64,000 bases of DNA from an uncultured Bacteroides sp. (GCF_937912035.1 NZ_CALDPF010000034.1:62001-126000); one strand, 5' to 3'. Shown: positions 51,840 through 60,879, counted from the first letter of the stretch. Notes: a model not told the origin generated them from the sequence alone. Translations and numbers: made by a program.

Positions 51840-52852
51840 TGGAAAATAACGACGTGATTACAGCTTCCAATCTGAATATCGGCTACCACACGAAAAACAG
51901 AAAAACTACCGTACAGTCCAACCTCAACTTCACACTGAAGGGAGGCAACCTGACATGTCTGCTTGGTCCGAACGGTGCGGGAAAGTCAACTCTCCTACGC
52001 ACAATCTCCGCATCGCAACCTATATTGGACGGTAGCCTCAACATTATGGACAAACCTTTAGAAAGATATTCTGAAAAGGAACTGTCGCGCACCATCGGAC
52101 TTGTACTGACGGAAAGAATTTTTGCAGGAGCATTGACAGTACGACAGCTTGTAGCCCTTGGACGCCAACCGCACACCGGTTTCTTCGGACGCTTGTCTGC
52201 CTACGACAAAGAAATAATAGACCATGCGCTACATCTTACAGGAATAAGCCATAAAGCAGAAACTTATACGGCTAACCTCTCAGACGGAGAACGCCAAAAG
52301 GCCATGATAGCCAAAGCCATAGTACAGGAATGTCCTATAATACTACTTGACGAACCTACCGCATTCCTTGATGCAGTAAGCAGAATAGAAATACTCACAT
52401 TACTCCACCGTCTGGCGCACGAAGAAAACAAAGCCATATTACTCTCCACCCACGACATAGAGCAGGCGCTGGTTACAGCCGACTATCTATGGCTGCTCAC
52501 TCCGAAAAACGGAATACATTCCGGAGTGACGGAAGACATAATATTATCCGGACTGATGGACCGGCTTTTTCCTGAAGCAGAGATTAAATTCGACCTTATG
52601 CACGGAGGATACTCCCCTACCGTGAAAGCCAATCGTTCTATCATACTATATACAGACGACCAGATACTTAAACACTGGACACAGAACGTACTGAACCGCC
52701 ACGGATTTCTGTGTCTGGACAAACAGGCTGCACAGGAAGACAAAAAACTGCCGGAACTTAAAGTCCTGTCATCATCAGAAATGCAATTACATATCGATGA
52801 AAAGAACTATAGTTGCGGCAGTTTCGGAGAGCTTATATCTATACTAAGTTAA
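51839..52852 (+). CDS. btuD: Cobalamin ABC transporter ATPase with C-terminal extension
   Basis: The ATPase domain (about 5-245) has Walker A GPNGAGKST (43-51), signature LSDGERQKAMIAKA, Walker B IILLDEPTAFLD and the switch histidine in STHDIEQ. About 90 further residues (from 250) are beyond the usual ATPase length of 250-260; they begin IKFDLMHGGYSPTVKANRS and contain YTDDQILKHWTQNVLNRHGF. This part has no family I recognise. It is fused at the start to btuC by a 1-bp overlap and ends the btu operon. Confidence 0.92.
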   Translation: MENNDVITASNLNIGYHTKNRKTTVQSNLNFTLKGGNLTCLLGPNGAGKSTLLRTISASQPILDGSLNIMDKPLERYSEKELSRTIGLVLTERIFAGALTVRQLVALGRQPHTGFFGRLSAYDKEIIDHALHLTGISHKAETYTANLSDGERQKAMIAKAIVQECPIILLDEPTAFLDAVSRIEILTLLHRLAHEENKAILLSTHDIEQALVTADYLWLLTPKNGIHSGVTEDIILSGLMDRLFPEAEIKFDLMHGGYSPTVKANRSIILYTDDQILKHWTQNVLNRHGFLCLDKQAAQEDKKLPELKVLSSSEMQLHIDEKNYSCGSFGELISILS

Positions 52853-52858
52853 GAAATA

Positions 52859-53368
52859 TCAGATATATACACAGATCTCATTCATATCCTTCCTTTTCTT
52901 CTCTGGAATTTCTGTATCAGGTGTATACCCCATAGGAATAAGAGCAACCGGTTCCATGTCCTCAGGCAAGGACATCAGCTGATGACAGAGTGCAGCATCG
53001 AAATTACAAACCCAGCAAGTTCCTAGCCCCTGTTCCGCAGCAGAAAGACACAGATGTTCAATAGCTATTGCCAAATCAATATCTGCATGATCTTTATTGT
53101 CCGAACGGCGATGCCATGACTCATCATGTTTGGCACATGCCACAATGATACATGGAGCAGACATTATCCATTCACGCTTATAAGTTGACTTTATATCATT
53201 CAGCTTATCTTTGTCCGTTACAATATAGAATTTCCACGGCTGGAAGTTCACGGCTGACGGAGCCATACGAACACATTCCATGATATAATCTATCTTCTCT
53301 TTCTCAATCTGACGTTCTTCGTATGAACGTACAGAATAACGCTTATTTACCAAATCAAGAAAACTCAT
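52859..53368 (-). CDS. Nitroreductase-family FMN oxidoreductase
   Basis: 169 residues of the nitroreductase fold: N-terminal KRYSVRSYEERQI (FMN phosphate binding), MAPSAVNFQPWKFYIV, and the C-terminal EQGLGTCWVCNFD and LIPMGYTPDTE. The small size fits the stand-alone group in Bacteroides. Its location next to btuD might suggest BluB, but the aerobic BluB motifs are absent and it runs opposite to the btu operon. Substrate unknown. Confidence 0.88.
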   Translation of the reverse strand: MSFLDLVNKRYSVRSYEERQIEKEKIDYIMECVRMAPSAVNFQPWKFYIVTDKDKLNDIKSTYKREWIMSAPCIIVACAKHDESWHRRSDNKDHADIDLAIAIEHLCLSAAEQGLGTCWVCNFDAALCHQLMSLPEDMEPVALIPMGYTPDTEIPEKKRKDMNEICVYI

Positions 53369-53456
53369 AAATTAAAGTATTAAAGTTGTACAATTATAAA
53401 GCTGTCTAGTTGTCCGTTATAAAACTGTATGAGGCAAAATGTTTCTTTTTAATCTA

Positions 53457-54116
53457 TTACAGATTGACTATAAATTCCACACCCGCAATATTGGTCTTTG
53501 TGGAAATATCATCCTGCCTGCAATAAAAAACTGATAATGAATACATATCAGTAAGATTTATCCTTAATCCCGGCATATATCGGATTCTTTCTGCTTTGAA
53601 AGAATCATTATTCTCCAAATCATTGAAGGCCTCAATTGAAAAATAAGGGACCAATATAGTTGATGGTATATTATAGTCAAACATCAGTCTGGAACGAATT
53701 ATCATCTCATCATCGCCTAAAGCGAATGTATGCTGAAACCTCTCTCTCCAGCGGATTCTGAAATCGCCCTTCTTCCAGAATACTTCAGAACCCAAATGAT
53801 ATCTGTAGGCATTGAAGTTACCCTTCGAAACACTGCTCCTGCGATGATAGGCAAAAACACCTTTCACTTCCCATTTTGGCAGAACCCTGTAACCCAATCC
53901 GGCATTTATAAAAAATCTCTCAAAAGCACTGAAATTATCCCTTGACCTGACTTGCACTTTCGACATAATCCTAAGGTTCTTATTAAACTTATGGTTTACA
54001 TTTACAGAAGTCCATGAACTCCAGTCAGCTCTTTCCTGTGCAATCAATGGAAAATTTACCAATGCAAGAAGCCCGCAAAATACCAACAATAATATACCCG
54101 ACCTATGTGTTTTCAT
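53457..54116 (-). CDS. DUF2490 outer-membrane beta-barrel protein
   Basis: Start at 54116 (MKTHRSGILLLVF, signal peptide ending PLIAQ). A longer frame from 54158 lies across the promoter box and is rejected. The mature part is beta-rich with DUF2490 features: DWSSWTSVNVNHKFNKNLRIMSKVQVRSRDNFSAFERFFINAGLGYRV (key: DW..W..V.....K...), and GDFRIRWRERFQH. It ends with the barrel-type IAGVEFIVNL. Function unknown. Confidence 0.8.
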   Translation of the reverse strand: MKTHRSGILLLVFCGLLALVNFPLIAQERADWSSWTSVNVNHKFNKNLRIMSKVQVRSRDNFSAFERFFINAGLGYRVLPKWEVKGVFAYHRRSSVSKGNFNAYRYHLGSEVFWKKGDFRIRWRERFQHTFALGDDEMIIRSRLMFDYNIPSTILVPYFSIEAFNDLENNDSFKAERIRYMPGLRINLTDMYSLSVFYCRQDDISTKTNIAGVEFIVNL

Positions 54117-54139
54117 AATTTTATAACTTTTTACAATCA

Positions 54140-54147
54140 CAAAGATA
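54140..54147 (-). promoter_or_regulatory. -7 promoter box of the DUF2490 gene
   Basis: TATCTTTG on the minus strand, 23 bp before the ATG at 54116. It fixes the start. Confidence 0.65.
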
Positions 54148-54168
54148 TAACAAATCAAACGATTTAAC

Positions 54169-54176
54169 TAAGTTTG
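54169..54176 (+). promoter_or_regulatory. -7 promoter box of the HAD phosphatase gene
   Basis: TAAGTTTG, 52 bp before the ATG. Together with the box at 54140 it forms a divergent pair 21 bp apart. Confidence 0.6.
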
Positions 54177-54228
54177 CAGTCGATTTATAAACTATAGGAT
54201 AATCAAACAAAAAGAAAATTCTTTATTC

Positions 54229-54882
54229 ATGAAACTTGTAATATTCGATTTAGACGGCACATTACTGAACACAATAGCCGATTTGGCTGCGGCTACCAAC
54301 TATGCACTTGAACAATATGGACTTCCTACACATAACGAAGAAGAATATAAGTTTTTCGTAGGAAACGGAATAAACAAGCTGTTCGAACGTGCATTGCCTG
54401 AAGATAAGAGAAACGATGAATATGTTATGAAAATACGCTCTGAATTTGTACCTTATTACGATGCGCACAATTCAGATCTGAGCAAACCTTATCCCGGAAT
54501 GAACAGTCTTCTGGCAGATCTGCAGAAAAACAACATACAGATAGCAGTAGCTTCAAATAAATATCAGGCAGCAGCCGTAAAGCTGGTAAGACAGTATTTT
54601 CCTGACATAAACTTCTGCGAAATACTCGGGCAGCGTGATGGAGTTCCATCAAAACCGGACCCTACAATAGTAAATGAGATATCAGAACATGCAGGTATAT
54701 GTAAAGAAGAAATCGTGTACGTTGGCGATTCATGCGTTGACATGGAAACTGGTAAAAATGCAGGAGTAAAAACTGTAGGAGTAAGCTGGGGATTCCGTCC
54801 TAGAACAGAACTTGAAGCATATAAACCGGATTTCATTGCCGATGATGCGAAAGAGTTGAAAAGTTTCTTATTGGAACAATAA
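54229..54882 (+). CDS. gph: HAD-family phosphatase (phosphoglycolate phosphatase-like)
   Basis: 217 residues with the HAD motifs I DLDGTLLNT (residues 6-14), II VASNK, III Lys in SKPDP and IV VGDSCVDMETGKNAG. The cap domain is small and helical (C1 type), as in Gph/PGMB. Substrates of this group overlap, so the exact reaction is not certain. Single gene, with a hairpin terminator after it. Confidence 0.85.
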   Translation: MKLVIFDLDGTLLNTIADLAAATNYALEQYGLPTHNEEEYKFFVGNGINKLFERALPEDKRNDEYVMKIRSEFVPYYDAHNSDLSKPYPGMNSLLADLQKNNIQIAVASNKYQAAAVKLVRQYFPDINFCEILGQRDGVPSKPDPTIVNEISEHAGICKEEIVYVGDSCVDMETGKNAGVKTVGVSWGFRPRTELEAYKPDFIADDAKELKSFLLEQ

Positions 54883-54923
54883 ATAAAGTAGTAAATACAT
54901 TAATACTATCATAACAACACACA

Positions 54924-54957
54924 GAGCCGATACACCATCACGGCGTACCGGCTCTTT
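54924..54957 (+). terminator. Terminator after the HAD phosphatase
   Basis: AGAGCCGATAC pairs with GTACCGGCTCT (one mismatch), followed by TTCTC; 42 bp after the stop. Confidence 0.65.
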
Positions 54958-54996
54958 CTCTGAATTAAACAACCAATAAATAGAGAATCGTATATG

Positions 54997-57180
54997 TTAT
55001 CGTATGAACAATAACTCACGATACTTAGGTAAAGTCCACATCTGATCGTCAACTATCAACTCAAGCTTATCAATATGATAACGGATAAGTTCAAGCATAG
55101 GAGCGATATTGTCGTGATAAGCTATGGCCTTTTCGCGTTCGGAACTTATCTTATTTGCTACCTTGCGGGCCTCAACCATTGCATCAACATGTTCCTTGAT
55201 ATATGCCGTACGTTCAGATATTTCTTTGATTATAGCAACATTACCTGCAGAAAGTTTCTCGGCTTCTTCAGCTGCAAACAAGCTCTTCATCTTGAATACA
55301 TTGTCAATGAGTTTAGTCTGATAGCTGATAGCAACAGGCACTATATGGTTCATAACCAAATCACCCAATACACGAGCTTCAATCTGAATTTTCTTGGTAT
55401 AAGTTTCCCATTTCACCTCATTGCGTGCCTCAAGTTCCTTACGTGTCATTACACCTGTAGATTCGAACATGGCCACACTTTCAGGTTTCAGATAGTTGTC
55501 AAAGATAACAGGACAGCTGGTCTCGCAATCCAATCCACGTTTGAGAGCTTCTTCTTTCCATTCTTCGCTGTAACCGTTGCCATCGAAACGGATAGGTTTG
55601 CTTTCCTTGATATATTTGCGCAATACCTGAAGAAGAGCAGAAACCTTAGGTTCACCCTGTTCTATAAGGGCATCCACTTCTTTTTTGAATATAACAAGCT
55701 GTTCTGCAACTGCCGTATTCAAGGCAATCATCGCACTTGCACAGTTAGCTTCCGAACCTACAGCACGGAACTCGAATCTGTTTCCTGTAAACGCGAAAGG
55801 TGAAGTACGGTTACGGTCTGTATTATCTATCAACAATTCAGGAATCTGAGGAATATCAAGCTTCATACCCTGCTTTCCACCAAGGGAAACCAAATCTTCG
55901 TTGGCATTTTCCTCGATATGGTCAAGTACTTTGCTCAGCTGTGAACCAAGGAAAGAAGAGATAATTGCTGGAGGTGCTTCGTTAGCTCCCAGACGGTGAG
56001 CATTTGTCGCGCTCATGATAGAAGCTTTCAGCAATCCGTTATGTCTGTAAACAGCCATCAATGTATTTACTACGAATGTCACGAAACGAAGGTTCTCTTC
56101 CGTTGTCTTTCCTGGCCCCATCAGCAACACACCTGTATCTGTACCAAGCGACCAGTTGTTATGTTTTCCTGATCCGTTTACACCCTTGAATGGTTTTTCA
56201 TGCAGAAGAACACGGAATCCGTGAGCACGTGCCACCTTACGCATAAGCGACATAACCAACATATTGTGGTCAACAGCCAGGTTACATTCCTCATAGATAG
56301 GAGCAAGCTCAAACTGGTTAGGAGCTACCTCATTATGACGTGTCTTAACCGGAATGCCAAGTTCAAGTGCCTGAATTTCCAAATCTTTCATAAATGCAGC
56401 CACTCTGGTAGGAATTGCTCCAAAGTAGTGGTCTTCAAGCTGCTGGTTTTTAGAAGCTTCATGTCCCATCAGTGTACGTCCTGTAAGCAACAGGTCAGGA
56501 CGAGCAGCATACAAACCTTCGTCAACGAGGAAGTATTCCTGTTCCCATCCAAGGAAAGCCGTAACTTTCTTTACATTAGTATCAAAATAATGACATACAG
56601 CCACTGCAGCCTTATCTACTGCGCTAAGTGCTTTTAGCAAAGGAGCCTTATAGTCGAGTGATTCACCTGTATAAGCTATGAACACTGTAGGAATACACAA
56701 TGTATCACCTACCACGAATACCGGTGATGAAGGGTCCCAAGCACTGTATCCGCGAGCTTCGAAAGTGTTACGGATACCACCGTTAGGGAAAGACGAAGCA
56801 TCAGGTTCCTGCTGTACTAGAAGTTTTCCTGAGAATTCTTCCATCATTCCACCCTTTCCGTCGTGTTCTACGAAAGCATCATGCTTTTCCGCTGTTCCTT
56901 CAGTCAGAGGCTGGAACCAGTGTGTATAGTGTGTAGCCCCAAGTTCGCTTGCCCAACGTTTCATACCTGCAGCAACTTCATCTGCAGTAGCTCTGTCAAG
57001 AGCTGCTCCGTGATCCATTGCATCTACCAGTTTTGCATAAACCGTACTAGGAAGATACTTGAACATCTTTTCCCTGTTAAACACATATTTTCCGAAATAC
57101 TCACTCGGACGGCAGCTTGGTACGCTTACCTCCATTGGCTTTGCCTGGAAAGCCTTTTCTACTACATTAAAACGAATCAT
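54997..57180 (-). CDS. glnN: Glutamine synthetase type III
   Basis: 727-residue GlnN-type enzyme that makes glutamine from glutamate, ammonium and ATP. The type III N-terminus FGKYVFNREKMFKYLP is present. Catalytic-domain motifs are GWEQEYFLVDEGLY, KTRHNEVAPNQFE and GSGKHNNWSLGTDTG, then NTDRNRTSPFAFTGNRFEFRAVGSEAN. The length is normal for type III, not type I (about 450). It lies downstream of amtB and glnB on the same strand but across a 111-bp AT-rich gap, so it may have its own promoter. Confidence 0.96.
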   Translation of the reverse strand: MIRFNVVEKAFQAKPMEVSVPSCRPSEYFGKYVFNREKMFKYLPSTVYAKLVDAMDHGAALDRATADEVAAGMKRWASELGATHYTHWFQPLTEGTAEKHDAFVEHDGKGGMMEEFSGKLLVQQEPDASSFPNGGIRNTFEARGYSAWDPSSPVFVVGDTLCIPTVFIAYTGESLDYKAPLLKALSAVDKAAVAVCHYFDTNVKKVTAFLGWEQEYFLVDEGLYAARPDLLLTGRTLMGHEASKNQQLEDHYFGAIPTRVAAFMKDLEIQALELGIPVKTRHNEVAPNQFELAPIYEECNLAVDHNMLVMSLMRKVARAHGFRVLLHEKPFKGVNGSGKHNNWSLGTDTGVLLMGPGKTTEENLRFVTFVVNTLMAVYRHNGLLKASIMSATNAHRLGANEAPPAIISSFLGSQLSKVLDHIEENANEDLVSLGGKQGMKLDIPQIPELLIDNTDRNRTSPFAFTGNRFEFRAVGSEANCASAMIALNTAVAEQLVIFKKEVDALIEQGEPKVSALLQVLRKYIKESKPIRFDGNGYSEEWKEEALKRGLDCETSCPVIFDNYLKPESVAMFESTGVMTRKELEARNEVKWETYTKKIQIEARVLGDLVMNHIVPVAISYQTKLIDNVFKMKSLFAAEEAEKLSAGNVAIIKEISERTAYIKEHVDAMVEARKVANKISSEREKAIAYHDNIAPMLELIRYHIDKLELIVDDQMWTLPKYRELLFIR

Positions 57181-57291
57181 ATTTATTTAGTTGTTGGTTA
57201 TTCAATGAATAATTAATAATTAAAAATTAAAAACAAGTTGATGTTTTCATTATTCACTATTAATTATTCATTGTTTATTATTAATTATAAA

Positions 57292-58695
57292 TCATCTGTT
57301 ATATGCCGATTCACCATGTTCATAAATATCCAATCCTTCTTCTTCAATACGTTTTGAAACACGGAGACCGAATATCTTGTCAAGAGCTTTGAAGATTACA
57401 AATCCCATAAATGCAGCCCATAAACCTACTATTATTACACCAAATACCTGTGCTCCGAGGAATCCCCATCCACCTCCATAGAAGAGACCGTCTGAGGTTG
57501 CAAAAAGTCCTGTAAGAATTGTTCCAAGAGAACCGCAAACACCGTGTACTGATGATGCACCAACAGGATCATCTATTTTCAGTTTGGTTTCGATGAACTC
57601 AACAGAGTATATCATTACAAATCCACAAATAGCACCGATAATGGCAGCACCTAAAGGAGAAACGAGGTCACATCCTGCAGTTACACCAACCAGACCGGCA
57701 AGAATACCGTTCAGAGTAAATGACAATGAAGGCTTTCCGTATTTAACCCATGTTGTGAATAGTGCAACTATACCACCAGCACATGCAGCAAGGTTTGTTG
57801 TAAGAAACACATGCGAGATTGCTATTCTGTCTGCCTCACCAGATGCGGCCAACTGTGAACCAGGGTTGAAACCGAACCATCCGAACCAAAGGATAAATAC
57901 ACCAAGACATGCCAATGTCAAACTGTGTCCAGGTATAGCCTTAGCCTTACCGTCATGACCGAACTTACCTACACGAGGGCCAAGGATTGCAGCACCAACC
58001 AATGCTATCCATCCACCTACTGAGTGAACCACTGTTGAACCTGCAAAATCATGGAAAGCGATACCGAACCAATCTCCCATCAAAGAACCTTCGGAAGCAT
58101 TGCTCAACCATCCTCCGCCCCATGTCCAGTGTCCTGAAACAGGATAAATCAATACGCTGATAGCTACTGTATATATAAGATACATTGAAAATTTTGTACG
58201 TTCCGCCATAGCTCCTGAAACGATTGTAGCGGAAGTAGCACAAAACACTGTCTGGAAAATAAGGAATCCTTCGATAGGCAGACCGTTATTGATAATAGAA
58301 TCCATGATCTCCAGATTTCCGAGATGCGGAGCTCCTACAAATCCTCCGATACCGAACATAAGTCCGAAACCTATAATCCAGAAAAGAATGGAACCTACCA
58401 TAAAGTCCACAAGGTTCTTCATCAATATATTAGCTGTGTTTTTGCATCTTGCAAATCCTGCTTCAACCATTGCAAAACCAGGCTGCATAAAAAATACCAG
58501 CATAGCAGCCAAAAGCATCCATACAGTATCAAGACCAGTTGTAGTCTGTGCCAGAGTCTCGGCAAGTGTATCGACAGTTGCCGCTTCTTCAGAAATAGTA
58601 TCCTGAGCCATAACAACGCCAGGAAGTGCTAACGATAGGGATGCGACGCCCCTGAGGAATGTACTGCTACATCCCTTTGATATAAGAGTTTTCAT
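57292..58695 (-). CDS. amtB: Ammonium transporter
   Basis: Start at 58695 (MKTLISKG); the longer frame to 58704 would begin at TTG and is less likely. A cleavable signal (ending VVMAQ) is followed by a short acidic stretch and eleven membrane helices. Pore features are WMLLAAMLVFFMQPGFAMVEAGFARCKN, DFAGSTVVHSVGG (conserved Asp and a first His), and the second His in SSVHGVCGSLGTI. It moves ammonium or ammonia inward. The PII gene starts 53 bp upstream on the same strand, the classical glnK-amtB pair, in reverse gene order relative to many bacteria being PII then Amt. Confidence 0.95.
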   Translation of the reverse strand: MKTLISKGCSSTFLRGVASLSLALPGVVMAQDTISEEAATVDTLAETLAQTTTGLDTVWMLLAAMLVFFMQPGFAMVEAGFARCKNTANILMKNLVDFMVGSILFWIIGFGLMFGIGGFVGAPHLGNLEIMDSIINNGLPIEGFLIFQTVFCATSATIVSGAMAERTKFSMYLIYTVAISVLIYPVSGHWTWGGGWLSNASEGSLMGDWFGIAFHDFAGSTVVHSVGGWIALVGAAILGPRVGKFGHDGKAKAIPGHSLTLACLGVFILWFGWFGFNPGSQLAASGEADRIAISHVFLTTNLAACAGGIVALFTTWVKYGKPSLSFTLNGILAGLVGVTAGCDLVSPLGAAIIGAICGFVMIYSVEFIETKLKIDDPVGASSVHGVCGSLGTILTGLFATSDGLFYGGGWGFLGAQVFGVIIVGLWAAFMGFVIFKALDKIFGLRVSKRIEEEGLDIYEHGESAYNR

Positions 58696-58757
58696 AAAAA
58701 TCAAAGATTATTTAAACGATGTATTCTGTTTTACAATAAAAATGACAAGCCATGCAA

Positions 58758-59114
58758 TCATTTCTCCTGTTCGGCATTATAAAGAGCGATATCACCTCTT
58801 TCACCTGTACGTATGCGTATAGCATCCTCTATAGGAATCACAAATATACGTCCGTCGCCAATCTCGCCTGTATGTGCGGCTTTCATTATGGCTTCAACTG
58901 TTTTTTCCACATTCTTGTTTCTCACAACAATAGAAATCAGAATACGTTCTATCGAACTCGTATCGTAAACTACTCCACGATATATACGTCCTTCCCGTGT
59001 TTTTCCCACGCCTCTTACATCATAATAGGAAAACCATTCAATATCGGCTTCCAAAAGCGCTTCTTTTACATCGTCGAACTTTGTCCGGCGAATGATAGCT
59101 TCAATCTTTTTCAT
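58758..59114 (-). CDS. glnB: Nitrogen regulatory protein PII
   Basis: 118 residues: IEAIIRRTKFDDVKEALLEADI, a T-loop segment GKTREGRIYRGVVYD with Tyr in the position equivalent to the uridylylated Tyr51, and the C-terminal TGEIGDGRIFVIPIEDAIRIRTGERGD. The T-loop differs from the enterobacterial form (no GHTELYRG), so modification cannot be assumed. Coupling to amtB, 62 bp downstream, indicates it blocks or opens the ammonium channel according to nitrogen and energy status. Confidence 0.94.
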   Translation of the reverse strand: MKKIEAIIRRTKFDDVKEALLEADIEWFSYYDVRGVGKTREGRIYRGVVYDTSSIERILISIVVRNKNVEKTVEAIMKAAHTGEIGDGRIFVIPIEDAIRIRTGERGDIALYNAEQEK

Positions 59115-59127
59115 AATCTCGTCTCGT

Positions 59128-59169
59128 TATTGTATTTGTATGTTGTATATGTATATTGTATTTGTATGT
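59128..59169. repeat. 16-bp direct repeat between the outer-membrane protein gene and glnB
   Basis: TATTGTATTTGTATGT occurs at 59128-59143 and again at 59154-59169, a 26-bp period, within the short spacer between the two genes. TGTAT steps fill the space between. Function unknown; it could be a simple-sequence expansion. Confidence 0.8.
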
Positions 59170-59182
59170 AGATGCTAGAATA

Positions 59183-59893
59183 TCAAAAACTGATTCCGGC
59201 TACGAAATATGCTCCTTTAGTTGTAGGATTCCAGATAGCCTGAGCCCAAAGCGGAAGAGAAAAACAATCTGTTATCTTTATCTCTTTTGATGCCTGAAGA
59301 CTTATGGCAGAAACTTTAAAACCGTTGGAATAACCATTATAGAAATCATTAGCCCAAGGAGTGGCTCCAATCTCTGCTGTCCAATCAATGCCTCCCAATG
59401 AGAATGGTGCCGAAACAGAAAAATATGAAGCATATGCATCTTTACCATCTTCGTTTACACCTACCGAACCAGCAAAATTAGTAAACCAATTGACCGCTAC
59501 AGGTCCGAAATCGTAACCCAAGGCAACTTCAAATGTATGAGCATCCTTATAATCGGAATAACGTGCAGGCGAATCCGCACTTGTAAACCAATAGTCAGTC
59601 ACTCCGACACTAAAACCACCATACTCATATCCAAGGGTCAAATCAAGTTCTTTAGTATCTGTGCCTTCAAAACCTACAGACCCCCAGGCCGACAAAGAGA
59701 AACCTTTGTACGAAAGTCCTGCTCCCGGCTGGATGCTTACACCACCCAGATCCTGACCACGCCAGATGTAACCACTGACCAAGTCAGCTCCTACCGACGC
59801 TTCAACCTTGTCCTGCGCCTTAACACCCGATGCTGATGCCAATCCAATAATAGCAAAAAGCAACATCATTTTTCTACCTTTAATCATTTTCAT
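59183..59893 (-). CDS. TorF-like outer-membrane beta-barrel protein
   Basis: A signal peptide ends GVKAQ. The 236-residue protein is built of alternating strands with Trp/Tyr/Gly-rich hairpins (ASVGADLVSGYIWRGQDLGG, LDLTLGYEYGGFSVGVTDYWF) and ends with the strand GAYFVAGISF, whose last aromatic residue fits barrel assembly. This matches the TorF family of putative porins. It is the first gene before glnB and amtB (68-bp spacer), so it may admit nitrogen compounds across the outer membrane. Confidence 0.8.
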   Translation of the reverse strand: MKMIKGRKMMLLFAIIGLASASGVKAQDKVEASVGADLVSGYIWRGQDLGGVSIQPGAGLSYKGFSLSAWGSVGFEGTDTKELDLTLGYEYGGFSVGVTDYWFTSADSPARYSDYKDAHTFEVALGYDFGPVAVNWFTNFAGSVGVNEDGKDAYASYFSVSAPFSLGGIDWTAEIGATPWANDFYNGYSNGFKVSAISLQASKEIKITDCFSLPLWAQAIWNPTTKGAYFVAGISF

Positions 59894-60009
59894 ATCTCTT
59901 TACCTTTTTAAAATGAACTTTTGTCTTATTTAAACCAACATCCATGGATTATTGCTATCTATTAGAAAGCATTAAAGTTATATTTATATCTTTATGTCTT
60001 TCTTTACTG

Positions 60010-60017
60010 CAAAAGTA
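60010..60017 (-). promoter_or_regulatory. -7 promoter box of the nitrogen block
   Basis: TACTTTTG on the minus strand, 116 bp before the outer-membrane protein ATG, giving a leader of about 110 nt. Confidence 0.55.
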
Positions 60018-60247
60018 CAGCTTTTTGAAAGAAAAAATTCAATTTACCTATACTTTATGTACACTAAAATGCACAAGTAACAAATCCAAAGAAAATAAGA
60101 TATTTTTAATTACAGTTTTCAATTATTACATATATCATTTTTACTATTTAATACATCGCTAAAATATAAGAGAAAATATATACCGGATTTATGCCATACA
60201 ACATATAAATAACTCCTTCTTTTGACAACATATTATACTAAAGTTTA

Positions 60248-60255
60248 TAACTTTG
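60248..60255 (+). promoter_or_regulatory. -7 promoter box of the superoxide dismutase gene
   Basis: TAACTTTG, 29 bp before the ATG. A TTTG at 60221-60224 is the nearest -33 candidate, with a spacer of 23 bp that is slightly long. Confidence 0.6.
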
Positions 60256-60284
60256 CAATATAATGATTTTAAAACGTTTTTACT

Positions 60285-60857
60285 ATGATTCACGAAATGC
60301 CAAAGCTTCCTTACGACATGGAAGCACTAGCTCCTAAAATGAGCAAAGAAACTTTCGATTACCACTATGGCAAGCACCTGCAAACCTATGTAAACAACCT
60401 GAACAAACTTATAGCAGGTACACAATTCGAGAACATGAGCCTGGAAGACATCATCCGTAACGCCCAAGGACCAACATTCAACAATGCGGCACAGACATGG
60501 AACCATACATTCTTCTTCATGTCGCTCACACCTGAGCAAAAGGAAATTCCATCAACACTGTCCGACAAGATAAACTCCATATTTGGTTCCATAGAAAAAT
60601 TCAAAGAAGAATTTACCAAATCAGCATTAGGCGTGTTCGGCTCAGGATGGACTTGGCTCGTAAAAGACAATGAAAATAATCTGAAAATAATGAATACAGC
60701 CAATGCCGGCAACCCTATCACCGACGGTTTTACACCACTTATGGTTATTGACGTTTGGGAACACGCATACTATATTGACTACAGAAATAATCGTGCAGCT
60801 TTTATTGAAAACTTCTGGTCACTTATCAACTGGAGCAAAGTTGCGGAAAGATTATAA
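60285..60857 (+). CDS. sodB: Iron/manganese superoxide dismutase
   Basis: 190 residues. The metal ligands are in HYGKHLQTYV, AQTWNHTFFF, and DVWEHAYYIDY (Asp and His), the complete set for Fe/Mn enzymes. FNNAAQTWNH and FGSGWTWL fit the iron form. It removes superoxide during exposure of an anaerobe to oxygen. Single gene between a TAnnTTTG promoter and a long perfect hairpin. Confidence 0.96.
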   Translation: MIHEMPKLPYDMEALAPKMSKETFDYHYGKHLQTYVNNLNKLIAGTQFENMSLEDIIRNAQGPTFNNAAQTWNHTFFFMSLTPEQKEIPSTLSDKINSIFGSIEKFKEEFTKSALGVFGSGWTWLVKDNENNLKIMNTANAGNPITDGFTPLMVIDVWEHAYYIDYRNNRAAFIENFWSLINWSKVAERL

Positions 60858-60879
60858 ATAGGCTTTCAACACCTCATAA

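Larger units (their letters stand above)
59894..60284. other. 391-bp divergent intergenic region
   Basis: Very AT-rich. It holds two outward promoters, TACTTTTG (minus, 60010-60017) for the nitrogen block and TAACTTTG (plus, 60248-60255) for superoxide dismutase. A frame at 59944-60162 has no start context and low-complexity composition, so I do not call it a gene. Nothing else recognisable. Confidence 0.6.

Noticed and set aside
52859..53368. BluB (lower-ligand synthesis for B12) because it lies beside the btu operon
   Set aside because: It is a generic nitroreductase on the opposite strand, lacks BluB-specific features, and BluB needs oxygen.
59944..60162. Open frame of 72 codons upstream of sodB
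   Set aside because: Low-complexity AT-rich translation, no homology-like pattern, and it overlaps the promoter of the opposite gene.
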